Assembly (NCBI RefSeq): GCF_033547095.1
Contig: NZ_CP137852.1
Coordinates: 3,217,501 to 3,281,500 of the forward strand
Length of the DNA stretch: 64,000 nt
Direction: 5' to 3'
From: Sediminicoccus rosea
Lineage (GTDB): Bacteria > Pseudomonadota > Alphaproteobacteria > Acetobacterales > Acetobacteraceae
The position numbers were made by a program, and so were the translations under genes. How positions within the stretch are numbered: the stretch's first letter is position 1; each line of letters opens with the position of its first letter. The notes under the pieces are model-generated. The model saw only the letters and a program-made list of their open reading frames with translations. It was not told the DNA's origin and did not search any database. Below are positions 10,101 through 19,549 of the stretch, piece after piece.

Positions 10101-10328
10101 GGGCAGCCCCGCCATTGCGAGCTCCACCGGGATGGAGACGTAGCGCTCGATCTCCTCGGCCGATTGCCCGGGGTTCTGCGTGATGATGACGACCTGCGGC
10201 GGCACCGGGTCCGGATAGGCCTCGATGTTCAGCTTCAGGAAGCCATAGGCGCCCACCGCCACGAAGGCGATGAAGAGCAGGATGACCAGCGCCCGCTGCT
10301 GCAGCGAAATGGCGACGATTTGACGCAT
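7167..10328 (-). CDS. CzcA/CusA-type heavy-metal RND efflux pump
   Basis: A 1053-residue inner-membrane proton-driven transporter of the HME-RND class (AcrB/AcrD/AcrF family fold). It begins with a transmembrane helix and the typical LNIEAYPDPVPPQV segment. Transmembrane helix 4 carries DFGLLVDATIIMVEN, the HME-class signature around the proton-relay Asp. The usual two large periplasmic domains and twelve helices fit the length. It is flanked by an adaptor gene upstream and an outer-membrane channel downstream, in the order B-A-C along the transcript. The metal ion cannot be told from sequence by eye. Confidence 0.93.
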   Translation of the reverse strand: MRQIVAISLQQRALVILLFIAFVAVGAYGFLKLNIEAYPDPVPPQVVIITQNPGQSAEEIERYVSIPVELAMAGLPNLNSIRSTSLFGLSDVRVQFTFAYTYEQALQQVLNRLAVLRDLPDGANPTISPLSPIGEIMRYRVVGPPGFSPDDLKVLQEWVLERRFKRVPGVVDVTSFGGRSKSYSVTIDLPRLNAFGLQLPAVIEAVRSGNATVGAGTIQIGPQAAVVQGIGLIRSLDDIRNIVLSASSDGTPVLLSDVATIEIGALPRLGIAGHERDEDVVLATVLMRRGEQTLPTIHGVQAEVARINAGGILPPGVRIVPIYDREELVKLATHMVVHNIIVGVVLILVIQWLFLGDLRGAIVVAATIPFAFFFAVLVILARGESANLLSIGALDFGLLVDATIIMVENIYRHLAMARRNPHLYAGGQAAGGLSGISLIILRAGSEVGKPILFALLIVIVAFIPLFTMGGIEGRIFGPMAKTYAYAIAGSLIAAFTIVPALSAVLLSENSQERDTPLVRALRWSYAKLYQAAMAARAFALTVAAILVAVSIFVLSLLGAEFLPTLEEGNLWVRATMPGTISLEEGHATVQGIRATLMEFPEAITVTSQQGRPDDGTDPAGFFNAEFFMPLLPPERWTTARNRDGLVAAINARLSERFLGVQFSFAQAISDNVQEAASGVKGANAIKVFGTELDVLTARAEQIRGLLTQVRGLTDIAVFPTLGQPTVSVTIDRARAARFGLRVEEINDVIQAAIGGREAGRLYEPGGDRNFPIVVRLAEPYRNSLDAIGRIPVGGPRGAVLADVASIQLVSGTAYVYREDGSRYVPIRFSVRGRDPASAVLEAQALVQREVQLPPGYRLDWVGEFRNLQEAVKRLLMIVPVALIIIMILLYVQFGNIREMLLVMAMVPMSLVGGILALGAAGLNFSVPAAIGFLALFGITVMEGIILLAHFNHLRHEGMPWRAALDQSGQDRLRPVFMTCFASFFGLLPMALATGIGADVTKPLAIVVVGGIGLVPVFILVVFPALIDLLGRPADLARQEAALAARRERAGLPA

Positions 10329-10412
10329 TCAAGGTCCGATCAGATGGGTCGCGTGCCATGGCGGCGGGGCCCGGGTCCGTCACGGCGGCAAGGCGGCCCC
10401 GTGACCATGCGG

Positions 10413-11699
10413 TCAGTCGATCCGCGCCGCGCGGTCGATGAAGAGCGCGCCGCCGGTAACCAGCCGGTCCCCGCCCTGCACGCCGTCCTTCGCCTGGATC
10501 ATGTCACCCGCGCGGATGCCGGGCGTGATGCGGCGCATGGTGAAGCGGCCCTCCGGCAGGGCCACCCAGACGAAAGCCTCCGAGCCGCGGAAGATCACGG
10601 CGCTGGCCGGCACGGCGGGCGAGCGTTCGGCGTCGCCCACCGAGATGCGGAAATTGGCGAACATCTCGGGCCGCAGCACGCCGTCCGGGTCCTGCACCTC
10701 GGCCATCACCGTCAGGCGCCGCGTCGCGGGATCGAGGCCGGCCGAGGTGCGGACGATGCGGGCCGGGAATTCGCGCCCGGGCAGCGCGCCCACCGTGACC
10801 TCCACCGGCTGGCCCACGCGGATCATCGGCACGTCCAGCTCACGGACATGGGCGACCAGCCACATGGTCGAGAGATCGGCGATGGTGAAGACCGGCTCGC
10901 CCTGCCCCGCCTGGACCCATTGTCCGGGGCCCACGCGGCGCTGCGTGATGGTGCCGGCGAGCGGCGCGGTGACCGTGATCAGCGCGCTCACCTGGCGCGT
11001 GCGCTCGATCTCGGCGATCTGCTCGGGCGTGCGGCCCAGGACGCGCAGGCGGTCCCGATACGCCTCGGCCTGGGCGAGGGCGCTGCGCGCATCCGCCTCG
11101 GCCGCGCTGGTGGCGGCGCGCGCCTGCTCGACATCGCGCTGCGAGGCGGCGCGTGCGGAGAAGAGGGATTGCTGCCGCGCCTCCTCGCGCCGCGCCTGCT
11201 CCAGCGCCACGCGCGTCTTCTGCACATTGTCGAGTGCCGCGAGCCATTCATTGGCGGCGGCCGTGATCTCGGGCGTCTCCACCTCGTAGAGGGACTGGCC
11301 CACCTCCACCCGGTCGCCCACGCGGGCGAAGGCACGGATCACGCGGCCGGTGAAGGGCGAGAGCATGGGCGTCGAGCGGTCATCATTATAGGCGATGCGG
11401 CCTTCGGCCAGGCGCTCGGGGCGGAATTCGCGCATCGCCACCGGCTCGATCCGCAGGGCCCGCATTTCATTCTCGTTCAGGCGGAACTCGCCGGCCGGCA
11501 GGCGCTCGGGCGCGGGGGCCTGGGCGGGCGGGGGCTCGGCCTGGTTCATGATGAACCAGGCGCCCGCCGCGAGCAGCGCCGCGAGGCCGATCCAGCGCCA
11601 GGGCACGCCACCGGCCTTGGCCTCCACGGGCGCCTCGGCCTGGACCTTGGTCTCGGCCTGCGTCTCGGCCTTGGCCCGTTCCTGGTGGATCACATTCAT
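10413..11699 (-). CDS. RND efflux periplasmic adaptor, CzcB/HlyD family
   Basis: A 428-residue membrane-fusion protein linking the pump to the outer-membrane channel. One N-terminal transmembrane anchor (GLAALLAAGAWFIM) follows a charged cytoplasmic stretch. The biotinyl-lipoyl fold (SPFTGRVIRAFARVGDRVEV) leads into an alpha-helical hairpin rich in Ala, Arg and Glu, then a second lipoyl half (VTAPLAGTITQRRVGPGQWV) and a beta-barrel. ATG 11699 (MNVIHQERAK) was chosen over an in-frame ATG at 11738. It is the first gene of the three-gene efflux operon; 84 bases separate it from the pump gene. Confidence 0.9.
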   Translation of the reverse strand: MNVIHQERAKAETQAETKVQAEAPVEAKAGGVPWRWIGLAALLAAGAWFIMNQAEPPPAQAPAPERLPAGEFRLNENEMRALRIEPVAMREFRPERLAEGRIAYNDDRSTPMLSPFTGRVIRAFARVGDRVEVGQSLYEVETPEITAAANEWLAALDNVQKTRVALEQARREEARQQSLFSARAASQRDVEQARAATSAAEADARSALAQAEAYRDRLRVLGRTPEQIAEIERTRQVSALITVTAPLAGTITQRRVGPGQWVQAGQGEPVFTIADLSTMWLVAHVRELDVPMIRVGQPVEVTVGALPGREFPARIVRTSAGLDPATRRLTVMAEVQDPDGVLRPEMFANFRISVGDAERSPAVPASAVIFRGSEAFVWVALPEGRFTMRRITPGIRAGDMIQAKDGVQGGDRLVTGGALFIDRAARID

Positions 11700-11844
11700 G
11701 CGGGTTCTGGACTTTCCAACGCGAAGGCGAACGGACAACGCAACTCACGCGCTGCCGGAACCTCGCGATGGGCCAGAAGATAAACGGAAGCTGAACGAGC
11801 CGGTAGCGATTAGAGTTAAAATCTTCGTCACGCAGCCGATCAGG

Positions 11845-12630
11845 TCAGGCCGGCAACAGCGGCTGCGGATCCAGCCAGACGCGATACCAGCTCAGGCTGA
11901 AATGCAGATGCGGCCCCGTGACGCGGCCGGTGGCGCCCATGGCGCCGATCCGCTGGCCCTGGCGCACATCCTCGCCCTGCCGCACCTCGATCGCCGAAAG
12001 ATGCGCGTAGAGCGTGTTCACCCCATGCCCATGGTCCAGCACGATGAGCTGGCCGAAGAAATGGAAATCCGCCGCCAGCGTCACCTGGCCCGATTGCGCG
12101 GCAAGGATGGGCGTGCCGACCGGCCCCGCGACGTCGAGACCGTAGTGCGGCTGGCGCGGCTGGCCGTTCAGCACGCGCTGGCTGCCGAAGATGCCGCTGA
12201 TCCGCCCCCGCGCCGGCCAGGCCAGGCCGCGGACGAAATCGGTGCGCCCGGAATCCAGGCCGCGCACGGCGGCAAGGCGCTCGCGCTCCGTCCGGATGCG
12301 CTCCAGCGCGGCGGCATCGGGCGTCACCTGGGCGGGGGGCAGGCCGGTGATGTGCTGCACATCCCACTCCCGCCGCGCGACGGCGATAGGGCGCGCCACG
12401 CCATTGGCCGTGAGCGTGGCCGAGGGCCCATGGTCCCGTCCGAAGCCGAGCGCGAAGAATCCCTCGGGCGAGACACGGACCGCCTGCCCATCCAGCGCGA
12501 GGCGTTGCCCCGCCGCCCCCTGTCCGATCAGCAGCGCGCCCTGCTGGGGCGTGCCGCGCCACTCGACCGCCCGCGCCGGACCGGCCCCGAGCATCAGGGC
12601 CGGCAGGGCAAGGGCGGCGCGGCGCCTCAC
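11845..12630 (-). CDS. Secreted M23 family metallopeptidase
   Basis: A 261-residue protein with an export signal ([20 protein letters not shown]) and a C-terminal LytM/M23 zinc peptidase domain. Zinc-site motifs are visible: HYGLDVAGP (H-x3-D), YAHLS, and the H-x-H in GPHLHFSLSW. It probably cleaves peptidoglycan cross-bridges or acts on cell-wall remodelling; all zinc ligands seem present, so an active enzyme is likelier than an EnvC-type activator. Its ATG overlaps the xseA stop (ATGA at 12627-12630), so the two are coupled although functionally unrelated. Confidence 0.9.
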   Translation of the reverse strand: MRRRAALALPALMLGAGPARAVEWRGTPQQGALLIGQGAAGQRLALDGQAVRVSPEGFFALGFGRDHGPSATLTANGVARPIAVARREWDVQHITGLPPAQVTPDAAALERIRTERERLAAVRGLDSGRTDFVRGLAWPARGRISGIFGSQRVLNGQPRQPHYGLDVAGPVGTPILAAQSGQVTLAADFHFFGQLIVLDHGHGVNTLYAHLSAIEVRQGEDVRQGQRIGAMGATGRVTGPHLHFSLSWYRVWLDPQPLLPA

Positions 12631-14072
12631 AACAGGCTACCCTGCGTGGGCTTCGTGGTTCTCGGCTTGGCGCCCGCCGCGGTCGCCTTCACGGCGCCAT
12701 CCTGGAAGGTCAGCGTCAGCGCCGCGCCGGGTGCGACCTGCGCGGCCTGGGTCAGCGCCGCGCCATCGGCCCCCTGCACCAGGGCGAAGCCGCGGGCGAG
12801 GACGGCATTGTAGCTGACCGCCTCCAGCCGGGCGGCGAGGCCCTCGACGCGCGCCGCCTGCTCGCGGATCAGCGCCTGCACCGGCACGGGCGAGAGGCGC
12901 GTGAGCGCCGGGGCGGATTGCCGCCGTGCGGCACCGCGCGCCCAGGCGGCCTGCATCCGCTGGTCCAGCGCGGAGAGCGCATGGCGGCCGGCCGCGATGG
13001 ACTCGCGCGGGTGGCGCAGCCCTGCGCCAAGCCGCGCGACCGTCGCCCGCTTGCCGGCGACGAAGCCCGGCAGGGCCGCGCGCAGCCGCTCGCCACGGTC
13101 ATCCAGGCGCTGGCGGAGCTGGTTCACCATGGCGGGCAGGTCGGGCAGGCCCGCCTCGGCGCGGGTCACATGCAGCCGCGCCTCGCGCAGGCGGGCGGTG
13201 ATGCGGTTGTCCAGCCGCGCGCCGCGCTGGGCGAGATCGGCCGCCAGTTCCAGGCGCGCGGGCACCGCCATCTCGGCCGCGGCGGTGGGCGTCGGCGCGC
13301 GGCGGTCGCTCGCGAAATCGATCAGCGTCGTGTCGGTCTCGTGGCCGACGGCGGAGATGAGCGGGATGGTCGAGGCGGCGGCGGCACGGACCACCACCTC
13401 CTCGTTGAAGGCCATCAGATCCTCGAGCGAACCGCCGCCGCGCGCCACGATGATGACATCCGGGCGGGGGATCGGGCCATTCTCGGGCAGTTCGGAAAAG
13501 CCTCGGATGGCGGCGGCGATCTTTTCGGCCGCCCCCTCCCCCTGCACCGGCACGGGCCAGAGGATCACATGGCGCGGGAAGCGGCGGGCCAGCGTGGTGC
13601 GGATGTCCTGGATCACCGCGCCCTGCGGGCTGGTCACCACGCCGATGACGCGCGGGAGCAAGGGCAGCTTCCGCTTGCGCTCGGTCTCGAACAGCCCCTC
13701 CTTCAGGAGTGCGGCCTTCAGCGCCTCGATGCGGGCCAGCATGGCGCCGGCGCCGGCATATTCCAGCTTCTCGATGACGAGCTGGTACTTCGAGCGGTCG
13801 GCATAGGTGGAGAGGCGGCCGGTCGCCACCACCTCCATCCCGTTCTCCGGCCGCAGGCCGACGCGGGAGACGGCGCTCTTCCAGATCACCGCCTCGATCT
13901 TGGCGTTCTCTTCCTTGAGCGAGAGGTAGATGTGGCCGGAGGCATAGGGCTTGACCTCGGTCAGCTCGCCGCGGACCCGCACGCGGGCGAAGGCGCCCTC
14001 CAGGGTGCGCTTGATGGCCCCCGCCAACTCGCCCACACCATATTCGGGAACATTGGCGCCGATTCCATCCAT
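12627..14072 (-). CDS. xseA: Exodeoxyribonuclease VII large subunit
   Basis: A 481-residue nuclease subunit that, with XseB, degrades single-stranded DNA to oligonucleotides. The N-terminal OB-fold ([20 protein letters not shown]) is followed by the catalytic core with [20 protein letters not shown] and [20 protein letters not shown], both family hallmarks, then a coiled-coil region and the C-terminal segment [12 protein letters not shown] 14072 ([16 protein letters not shown]) is chosen because upstream in-frame codons do not resemble the family. It is divergent from purD with 47 bases between the starts. Confidence 0.95.
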   Translation of the reverse strand: MDGIGANVPEYGVGELAGAIKRTLEGAFARVRVRGELTEVKPYASGHIYLSLKEENAKIEAVIWKSAVSRVGLRPENGMEVVATGRLSTYADRSKYQLVIEKLEYAGAGAMLARIEALKAALLKEGLFETERKRKLPLLPRVIGVVTSPQGAVIQDIRTTLARRFPRHVILWPVPVQGEGAAEKIAAAIRGFSELPENGPIPRPDVIIVARGGGSLEDLMAFNEEVVVRAAAASTIPLISAVGHETDTTLIDFASDRRAPTPTAAAEMAVPARLELAADLAQRGARLDNRITARLREARLHVTRAEAGLPDLPAMVNQLRQRLDDRGERLRAALPGFVAGKRATVARLGAGLRHPRESIAAGRHALSALDQRMQAAWARGAARRQSAPALTRLSPVPVQALIREQAARVEGLAARLEAVSYNAVLARGFALVQGADGAALTQAAQVAPGAALTLTFQDGAVKATAAGAKPRTTKPTQGSLL

Positions 14073-14119
14073 ACCCGACTTATAGGGGCGGAATTGGGTT
14101 TTGCAGAGGCGGTGTTGCG

Positions 14120-15388
14120 ATGAAGGTTCTTGTTGTGGGCGGTGGCGGCCGTGAGCATGCCCTGTGCTGGGCCATCGCGGCCTCCCCCCTGCTGACGAAG
14201 CTGTGGTGCGCGCCGGGCAATCCGGGCATCGCGGAAGTGGCGGAATGCGTGGGAATCGGCGCGGAGGACATCCCCCGGATTGTCGTCTTCGCGCACGAAA
14301 ATGCCGTGGACCTGGTGGTGGCCGGCCCCGAGGCACCGCTGACGCTGGGCCTGGCCGATGCCTGCGCCAAGGCCGGCATCCCCTGCTTCGGCCCGCGCGC
14401 GGCGGCGGCGCGACTCGAAGGCAGCAAGAGCTTCTTCAAGGAGATCGCCAATGCGGCCGGCGCCCCCACCGCCGTCCATGGCCGCTTCACCGAGGCCGAA
14501 GCCGCCCGCGCCCATATCCGCGCACAGGGCGCGCCCATCGTGGTGAAGGCCGATGGGCTCGCCGCCGGCAAGGGCGTGGTGGTGGCGACCACCGTCGCCG
14601 AGGCCGAGGAGGCCGTGACCGAGATGATGGAGGGCGGCATCCATGGCGAGGCGGGCCGCGTCGTCGTCATCGAGGAATGCCTGATCGGCGAGGAGATCAG
14701 CTTCTTCGCCCTCTGCGACGGCACGCATGCCATCCCCCTCGGCGCGGCGCAGGACCACAAGCGCGTGGGCGATGGCGACACCGGCCCCAATACTGGCGGC
14801 ATGGGCGCCTATTCGCCGCCGCCCGCCTTCACCGAGGCACTGCAGGCCCAGGTCATGGCCACCTGCATCAACCCGGTCCTGGCCGAACTGGCGCGGCGCG
14901 GCACCCCCTTCCAGGGCGTGCTCTTCGCCGGGCTGATGCTGACGGCCGATGGCCCGAAGCTGCTGGAATTCAACGTCCGCTTCGGCGACCCGGAATGCCA
15001 GGCCCTGATGCTGCGCCTGCGCTCCGACCTGCTGCCCGCCCTGCTCGCCGCCACCCAGGGCGAGCTCAAGCATTTCGACCTGCGCTGGGAGAAGCTGGCG
15101 AGCCTGCTCGTGGTGATGGCGGCCGAGGGCTATCCCGGCACGCCGCGCAAGGGCACGGAGATCCGCGGCCTGGAGGAAGCGGCCCAGGTGCCCGGCGTGC
15201 AGATCTTCCATGCCGGCACGGCGCGGGACGAGGCCGGACGGCTGGTGGCCAATGGCGGACGCGTGCTGGGCATCGGCGCCACGGGCGCGACACTCGCCGA
15301 GGCCCGTGCCGCGGCCTATGCCGCGGTGGCCAAGGTGGATTGGCCCGAGGGCTTCTGCCGCAGCGACATCGGCTGGCGGGCCCTATAG
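14120..15388 (+). CDS. purD: Phosphoribosylamine--glycine ligase
   Basis: A 422-residue ATP-grasp enzyme of purine synthesis that joins glycine to 5-phosphoribosylamine. The N-terminus [19 protein letters not shown] is the family signature, and the ATP-grasp core contains [18 protein letters not shown] and the metal-binding [11 protein letters not shown]. Length is normal. It is transcribed divergently from xseA. Its TAG stop lies inside a perfect palindrome that also supplies the stop of the convergent methyltransferase gene. Confidence 0.97.
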   Translation: MKVLVVGGGGREHALCWAIAASPLLTKLWCAPGNPGIAEVAECVGIGAEDIPRIVVFAHENAVDLVVAGPEAPLTLGLADACAKAGIPCFGPRAAAARLEGSKSFFKEIANAAGAPTAVHGRFTEAEAARAHIRAQGAPIVVKADGLAAGKGVVVATTVAEAEEAVTEMMEGGIHGEAGRVVVIEECLIGEEISFFALCDGTHAIPLGAAQDHKRVGDGDTGPNTGGMGAYSPPPAFTEALQAQVMATCINPVLAELARRGTPFQGVLFAGLMLTADGPKLLEFNVRFGDPECQALMLRLRSDLLPALLAATQGELKHFDLRWEKLASLLVVMAAEGYPGTPRKGTEIRGLEEAAQVPGVQIFHAGTARDEAGRLVANGGRVLGIGATGATLAEARAAAYAAVAKVDWPEGFCRSDIGWRAL

Positions 15389-16114
15389 GGCCGCTGCCGA
15401 GACCAGCAGGAAGAGCGGCCGCTCCCGCTCCTTCGCCCATTCAGGCCGGGACGCCACCTGCTCGGCACTCGGCCCGAATTCCTCGAGGCGCGCGAGCGCG
15501 AAGCCCGCGCCGACCAGACTGTTCAGCGTGGTGGCGAGGCTGCGGTGGTGCTTCACCACCCCGGGGACGAACCAATGCGTCTCGCGCGGGCCTTCCTCCA
15601 GATAGGCATCCACCGGCCAGGTGAGCCGCCCATCCGCCTCGCGCCGCCATCCCGGCGCGCGCGGCGCCATGAGCAGCGGATGCTCGATGGAAAAGACAAG
15701 CCGCCCGCCCGGCGCGAGCCCCTGCCGGATCGCTGCCAGCAGCCGCCCGAAATCCGCGACATAGTGGAAGGCGAGCGAGCTGAAGACGAGGTCGAACCGC
15801 GCCTCCGGCAGCGCCAGCGCCGCGAGATCGCCCTCCACATAGGTGATGCCCTCCCCCTCCGTGCGCGCCCGCGCCGCGTCCAGCATGCGGCGCGAGAGGT
15901 CGAGCCCCAGGACGCGGGCCGCGCCTGCCTGCCGCGCCCAGCGGCAGAACCAGCCATAGCCGCAGCCGAGATCGGCCACGCGCAGACCCTCGACCGGCGG
16001 CAGCATGGCCTGCAGGCGCGGCCATTCGGGCGCGCCGTCCAGTCCGAGGCGGGAGCGTTCGAGCCCCGCATAGCCGGCGAAGAAGGCCGGGTCGTCATAG
16101 ATGTTCCGCGCCAC
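15383..16114 (-). CDS. Class I SAM-dependent methyltransferase
   Basis: A 243-residue cytosolic methyltransferase. SAM-binding motif I is [15 protein letters not shown], followed by an acidic strand [10 protein letters not shown] and the motif [13 protein letters not shown] typical of UbiE/BioC-like small-molecule methyltransferases. The substrate is unknown. The start is uncertain: GTG 16114 or GTG 16123 leave room for the divergent metY, while ATG 16180 would overlap its start codon. The last six bases overlap convergent purD inside a palindromic CTATAG shared by both stop codons. Confidence 0.85.
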   Translation of the reverse strand: MARNIYDDPAFFAGYAGLERSRLGLDGAPEWPRLQAMLPPVEGLRVADLGCGYGWFCRWARQAGAARVLGLDLSRRMLDAARARTEGEGITYVEGDLAALALPEARFDLVFSSLAFHYVADFGRLLAAIRQGLAPGGRLVFSIEHPLLMAPRAPGWRREADGRLTWPVDAYLEEGPRETHWFVPGVVKHHRSLATTLNSLVGAGFALARLEEFGPSAEQVASRPEWAKERERPLFLLVSAAAL

Positions 16115-16178
16115 AAACCGCACCCTTCCACCTTCCCGCCAGGGATGGCACCCTCCCTCCAAAGCAAGGAGGCCAGCC

Positions 16179-17462
16179 ATGACCTACACCAATCCCGAGA
16201 CCATCGCGCTGCATGGCGGCAGCCATCGCGCGGACCCGAACACCGGCTCCGTCGCCGTGCCGATCCACCAGACCACCTCCTTCCAGTTCCAGGACACGGG
16301 CCACGCGGCGCGCCTCTTCGGCCTGGCCGAGCTCGGCAACATCTACACCCGCATCATGAACCCGACCTGCGATGCGCTGGAGACGCGCATCGCGCAGCTC
16401 GAGGGCGGTGCGGCGGCGCTGGCGGTCGGCTCGGGCCAGGCGGCGACCAGCTTCTGCGTGATGAACCTCTGCGAGGCGGGCGACAACATCGTCAGCAGCA
16501 CCGACCTCTATGGCGGCACCTACAACCTCTTCGCCAATACGCTGAAGCAGTTCGGCATCGAGGTGCGCTTCGTGGACCCGGCCGACCCCGAGGCCTTCGC
16601 GCGCGCGACCGATGCGCGCACCCGCTGCTACTACGCCGAGACGCTGCCGAACCCGAAGCTGCAGGTCTTCCCGATCGCGGAAGTGGCGGCCATCGGCCGG
16701 CGCCTGGGCGTGCCGCTGATCATGGACAACACGGCGGCCCCCATCATCTGCAAGCCCTTCCAGCATGGCGCGGCCATCGTCATGCACTCGACCACGAAGT
16801 GGATCGGCGGGCATGGCACCTCCATCGGCGGCATCGTGGTGGATGGCGGCAATTTCGACTGGGAGGCGGGCGGCGATCGCTTCCCCACGCTGAACAAGCC
16901 GGACCCCTCCTATCACGGCGCGGTCTGGTCGCAGGCGGCCAAGCCGCTCGGCCCCATCGCCTATATCCTCCGCATGCGCACCTGCCTGCTGCGCGACATC
17001 GGCGCGCCCATGGCGCCCTTCAACGCCTTCATGTTCCTGCAGGGCCTCGAGACGCTGCCGCTGCGGATGGAGCGGCATTGCAGCAACGCGATCCGCGTCG
17101 CGGCCTATCTCGCCGCGCATCCGAAGGTGAGCCGCGTGATCCACCCCTCGCTCGCCGAAGGCGAGGCGAAGCGCCGCGCCGAGGCCTATCTGAAGGGCGG
17201 CTATGGCAGCCTCATGGGATTCGAACTGAAGGGCGGCAAGGAAGCGGGCCAGGCCTTCATCGAGAAGCTCAAGATGTTCTACCATGTGGCGAATATCGGC
17301 GATGCGCGCAGCCTCGCCATCCATCCCGCCACCACCACCCACAGCCAGTTGAACGAGGCCGAGCAGGCGGCGAGCGGGGTCACGCCCGGCTATATCCGCC
17401 TCTCCATCGGCATCGAGCACATTGACGACATCCTGGCCGATCTCGAACAGGCGCTGGCGTGA
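16179..17462 (+). CDS. metY: O-acetylhomoserine aminocarboxypropyltransferase (sulfhydrylase)
   Basis: A 427-residue Cys/Met-metabolism PLP enzyme of fold type I. The PLP lysine is K207 in HSTTKWIGGHGTSIGG. The N-terminus ETIALHGGSHRADPNTGSVA and the length above 420 fit the MetY subgroup that makes homocysteine from O-acetylhomoserine and sulfide; MetB/MetZ/MetC members are nearer 390. ATG 16179 has a strong AAGGAGG box. Only about 64 bases separate it from the divergent methyltransferase and I see no SAM riboswitch there. Its TGA overlaps hemB (TGATG). Confidence 0.9.
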   Translation: MTYTNPETIALHGGSHRADPNTGSVAVPIHQTTSFQFQDTGHAARLFGLAELGNIYTRIMNPTCDALETRIAQLEGGAAALAVGSGQAATSFCVMNLCEAGDNIVSSTDLYGGTYNLFANTLKQFGIEVRFVDPADPEAFARATDARTRCYYAETLPNPKLQVFPIAEVAAIGRRLGVPLIMDNTAAPIICKPFQHGAAIVMHSTTKWIGGHGTSIGGIVVDGGNFDWEAGGDRFPTLNKPDPSYHGAVWSQAAKPLGPIAYILRMRTCLLRDIGAPMAPFNAFMFLQGLETLPLRMERHCSNAIRVAAYLAAHPKVSRVIHPSLAEGEAKRRAEAYLKGGYGSLMGFELKGGKEAGQAFIEKLKMFYHVANIGDARSLAIHPATTTHSQLNEAEQAASGVTPGYIRLSIGIEHIDDILADLEQALA

Positions 17463-18472
17463 TGCATTACGCAGGCTCCTTCCCGACCACCCGCATGCGG
17501 CGCAACCGCCAGGATGCCTGGACGCGCGCCCTGGTCGCCGAGAACGCGCTGCATGTGAGTGACCTCATCTGGCCGATCTTCCTGACCGAAGGCAAAGGGC
17601 AGCGGGTCGAGGTTCCCTCCATGCCCGGCGTCTTCCGGGTCAGCACGGACGTCGTCGCCGAACATGTCGCGGAGGCGGCATCGCTCGGCATTCCGGCCGT
17701 GGCGCTCTTCCCCTACACGCCGATGGAATCCCGCGACGAGGACGGCACCGAGGCGCTGGACCCCGACAACCTCACCTGCCGCGCCGCCCGCGCGCTCAAG
17801 GCGGCGCATCCCGGTGTGGGCATCATCGGTGACATCGCGCTCGACACCTATACGCTGCACGCCCATGACGGCGTGGTCCGCAACGGCGAGGTCCATAACG
17901 AGGAGACCGTCGAGGCGCTGGTGACCATGTCCCTCAACTACGCCAAGGCCGGCGTGGACGTGGTCGCCCCTTCCGACATGATGGATGGCCGCATCGGCAC
18001 CATCCGCCGCGCGCTCGACGCCGAGGGGCTGATCCACACGCGCATCATGTCCTACGCGGCGAAATACGCCTCGGGCTTCTACGCGCCCTTCCGCGACGCC
18101 ATCGGCTCCCTCACCGGGCCAGACCGCACGGGGCCGAAGGACAAGAAGACCTACCAGATGGATCCCGCCAACACCGACGAGGCGCTGCGCGAAGTCGCAC
18201 TCGACCTCGCCGAGGGCGCGGACATGGTGATGGTGAAGCCCGGCCTGCCCTATCTCGATGTGGTGCATCGCGTGCGCCGCGAATTCGGCGCGCCCACCTT
18301 CGTCTATCAGGTGAGCGGCGAGTACTCGATGCTCATGGCCGCCATCGAACGCGGCTGGCTCGATCATGACCGCGCGATGATGGAAAGCCTGATGTGCTTC
18401 AAGCGCGCCGGGGCCAATGGGATCCTCACCTATTTCGCGGTGAAGGCGGCGAAGATCATCAAGGCGGGATAG
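17462..18472 (+). CDS. hemB: Delta-aminolevulinic acid dehydratase (porphobilinogen synthase)
   Basis: A 336-residue enzyme condensing two 5-aminolevulinates to porphobilinogen in haem synthesis. Schiff-base lysines are K201 (SYAAKYASGFYAPF) and K259 (MVMVKPGLPYLDVV). The metal loop GDIALDTYTLHAHDGV has Asp (D124, D128, D136) where zinc-type enzymes have Cys, so this is the magnesium/potassium-type common in alphaproteobacteria. ATG 17462 overlaps the metY stop by one base; GTG 17459 is an alternative. The metY coupling has no obvious metabolic logic. Confidence 0.96.
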   Translation: MHYAGSFPTTRMRRNRQDAWTRALVAENALHVSDLIWPIFLTEGKGQRVEVPSMPGVFRVSTDVVAEHVAEAASLGIPAVALFPYTPMESRDEDGTEALDPDNLTCRAARALKAAHPGVGIIGDIALDTYTLHAHDGVVRNGEVHNEETVEALVTMSLNYAKAGVDVVAPSDMMDGRIGTIRRALDAEGLIHTRIMSYAAKYASGFYAPFRDAIGSLTGPDRTGPKDKKTYQMDPANTDEALREVALDLAEGADMVMVKPGLPYLDVVHRVRREFGAPTFVYQVSGEYSMLMAAIERGWLDHDRAMMESLMCFKRAGANGILTYFAVKAAKIIKAG

Positions 18473-18491
18473 CGAAACAGGCCTCCGGCGG

Positions 18492-18511
18492 CTGGGGCCG
18501 CAAGGCCCCAG
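18492..18511 (+). terminator. GC hairpin with GCAA tetraloop after hemB
   Basis: CTGGGGCC-GCAA-GGCCCCAG is a perfect 8-bp stem closed by a GNRA loop, 20 bases after the hemB stop, followed by GCCCCAAAAC with no T-run. It probably ends or protects the metY-hemB mRNA; it could also be a dispersed palindrome. Confidence 0.45.
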
Positions 18512-18581
18512 GCCCCAAAACATAGGCTTCCCCCAACCGAGGTGCCCTGCCATCCTGAGGGCACATAAACTGGGGGAAACC

Positions 18582-19547
18582 ATGCCGTCACGTCGCCAGC
18601 TCCTCGCCACGGGCCTCGCACTGCTGCCCGTACCCGCACTCGCCCAGGCCTGGCGCCCCACGCGGCCCATCCGCCTCATCGTGCCCTTCGCGCCCGGCGG
18701 CTCCAACGACATCGTGGGCCGCATCGTGGGCGAAGCGGCAGGCCAGATCCTGGGCCAGCCCGTTGTCATCGAGAACCGCGCCGGTGCCGGCAGCGTCATC
18801 GGCGCCGAAGCCGCGGCCCGCGCGGCCCCCGACGGCCAGACGCTGCTCATCAACTCCTCCCTGCCGACCGTGCCCGCCATCGTGGCCCGCGTGCCCTACA
18901 ACACGCTGGAGGACTTCACCGGCATCGCCGTCGCCGGCTTCTCGCCCTACGTCCTCGTCGTGAACCCGCAGGTGCCCGCCCGCACAGCGCAGGAGCTGGT
19001 GGCCCTGATGCGGGCCTCACCGCAGAACTACCACATCGCCGCGACCGGCAATGGCAGCGGCGTGCATGTGGCGGCCGAGCTGTTCCGCTCCATCGCGCGC
19101 GTGCAGTCGGACGTCGTGCATTACCGCGGCGGCGGCCCCTCCGTCGCCGCGCTCGTCTCGGGTGAGGTGAAGGTCGGCCTGCCCACCATGGCCTCCTCCA
19201 TCGGCCAGGTGCGCGGCGGCGCGCTGCGGGCGCTGGCCGTGCTGGCGGATGCGCGCACGCCCGTCCTGCCCGACGTTCCGACCACGGCTGAAGCCGGGCT
19301 CTCCGGCGTGGTGCTGGAGGAGTATTTCCCGATCGTCGCCCCGGCGCAGACGCCGGCCCCGGTCGTCGCCGCCCTGGGCGAGGCCTTTCGCACCGCCGTG
19401 CAGCAGACCGCCTCCCGCCTCGCGGAGCTTGCGGGCGTCACGCCGCGCGCGGGCTATGACACGCCGGCGCAGGTGATGGCGCTGGTCCGGGCGAGCATCA
19501 CGCAGCAGACGGCGATCCTGCGGGCGGCCGGCGTGCAGCCCGAATAG
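18582..19547 (+). CDS. Bug/TctC family tripartite tricarboxylate receptor
   Basis: A 321-residue periplasmic solute-binding protein. A twin-arginine-like signal (MPSRRQLLATGLALL, cleavage after ALAQA) precedes the family strand RPIRLIVPFAPGGSNDIVGR, and then VIENRAGAGSVIGAEAAARA, both diagnostic of PF03401. Bug proteins bind carboxylated or amide solutes for TctAB-type transporters, but no tctA/tctB gene is nearby. ATG 18582 follows a GGGGGAAACC box. It stands alone, downstream of the hemB hairpin and convergent to the TPR protein gene. Confidence 0.93.
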   Translation: MPSRRQLLATGLALLPVPALAQAWRPTRPIRLIVPFAPGGSNDIVGRIVGEAAGQILGQPVVIENRAGAGSVIGAEAAARAAPDGQTLLINSSLPTVPAIVARVPYNTLEDFTGIAVAGFSPYVLVVNPQVPARTAQELVALMRASPQNYHIAATGNGSGVHVAAELFRSIARVQSDVVHYRGGGPSVAALVSGEVKVGLPTMASSIGQVRGGALRALAVLADARTPVLPDVPTTAEAGLSGVVLEEYFPIVAPAQTPAPVVAALGEAFRTAVQQTASRLAELAGVTPRAGYDTPAQVMALVRASITQQTAILRAAGVQPE

Positions 19548-19549
19548 GC

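Noticed and set aside
7431-11783. Plus-strand open frame of 1450 codons opposite the efflux operon
   Set aside because: It is antisense to three clear efflux genes and its translation is rich in His, Gln, Asp and Arg, the usual product of reading a GC-rich gene backwards. Similar antisense frames at 278-2239, 3044-4462, 60140-62266 and others were left out for the same reason.
16115-16178. SAM riboswitch before metY
   Set aside because: The gap is about 64 bases and shows neither the SAM-II pseudoknot core nor a plausible P1/P2 arrangement.
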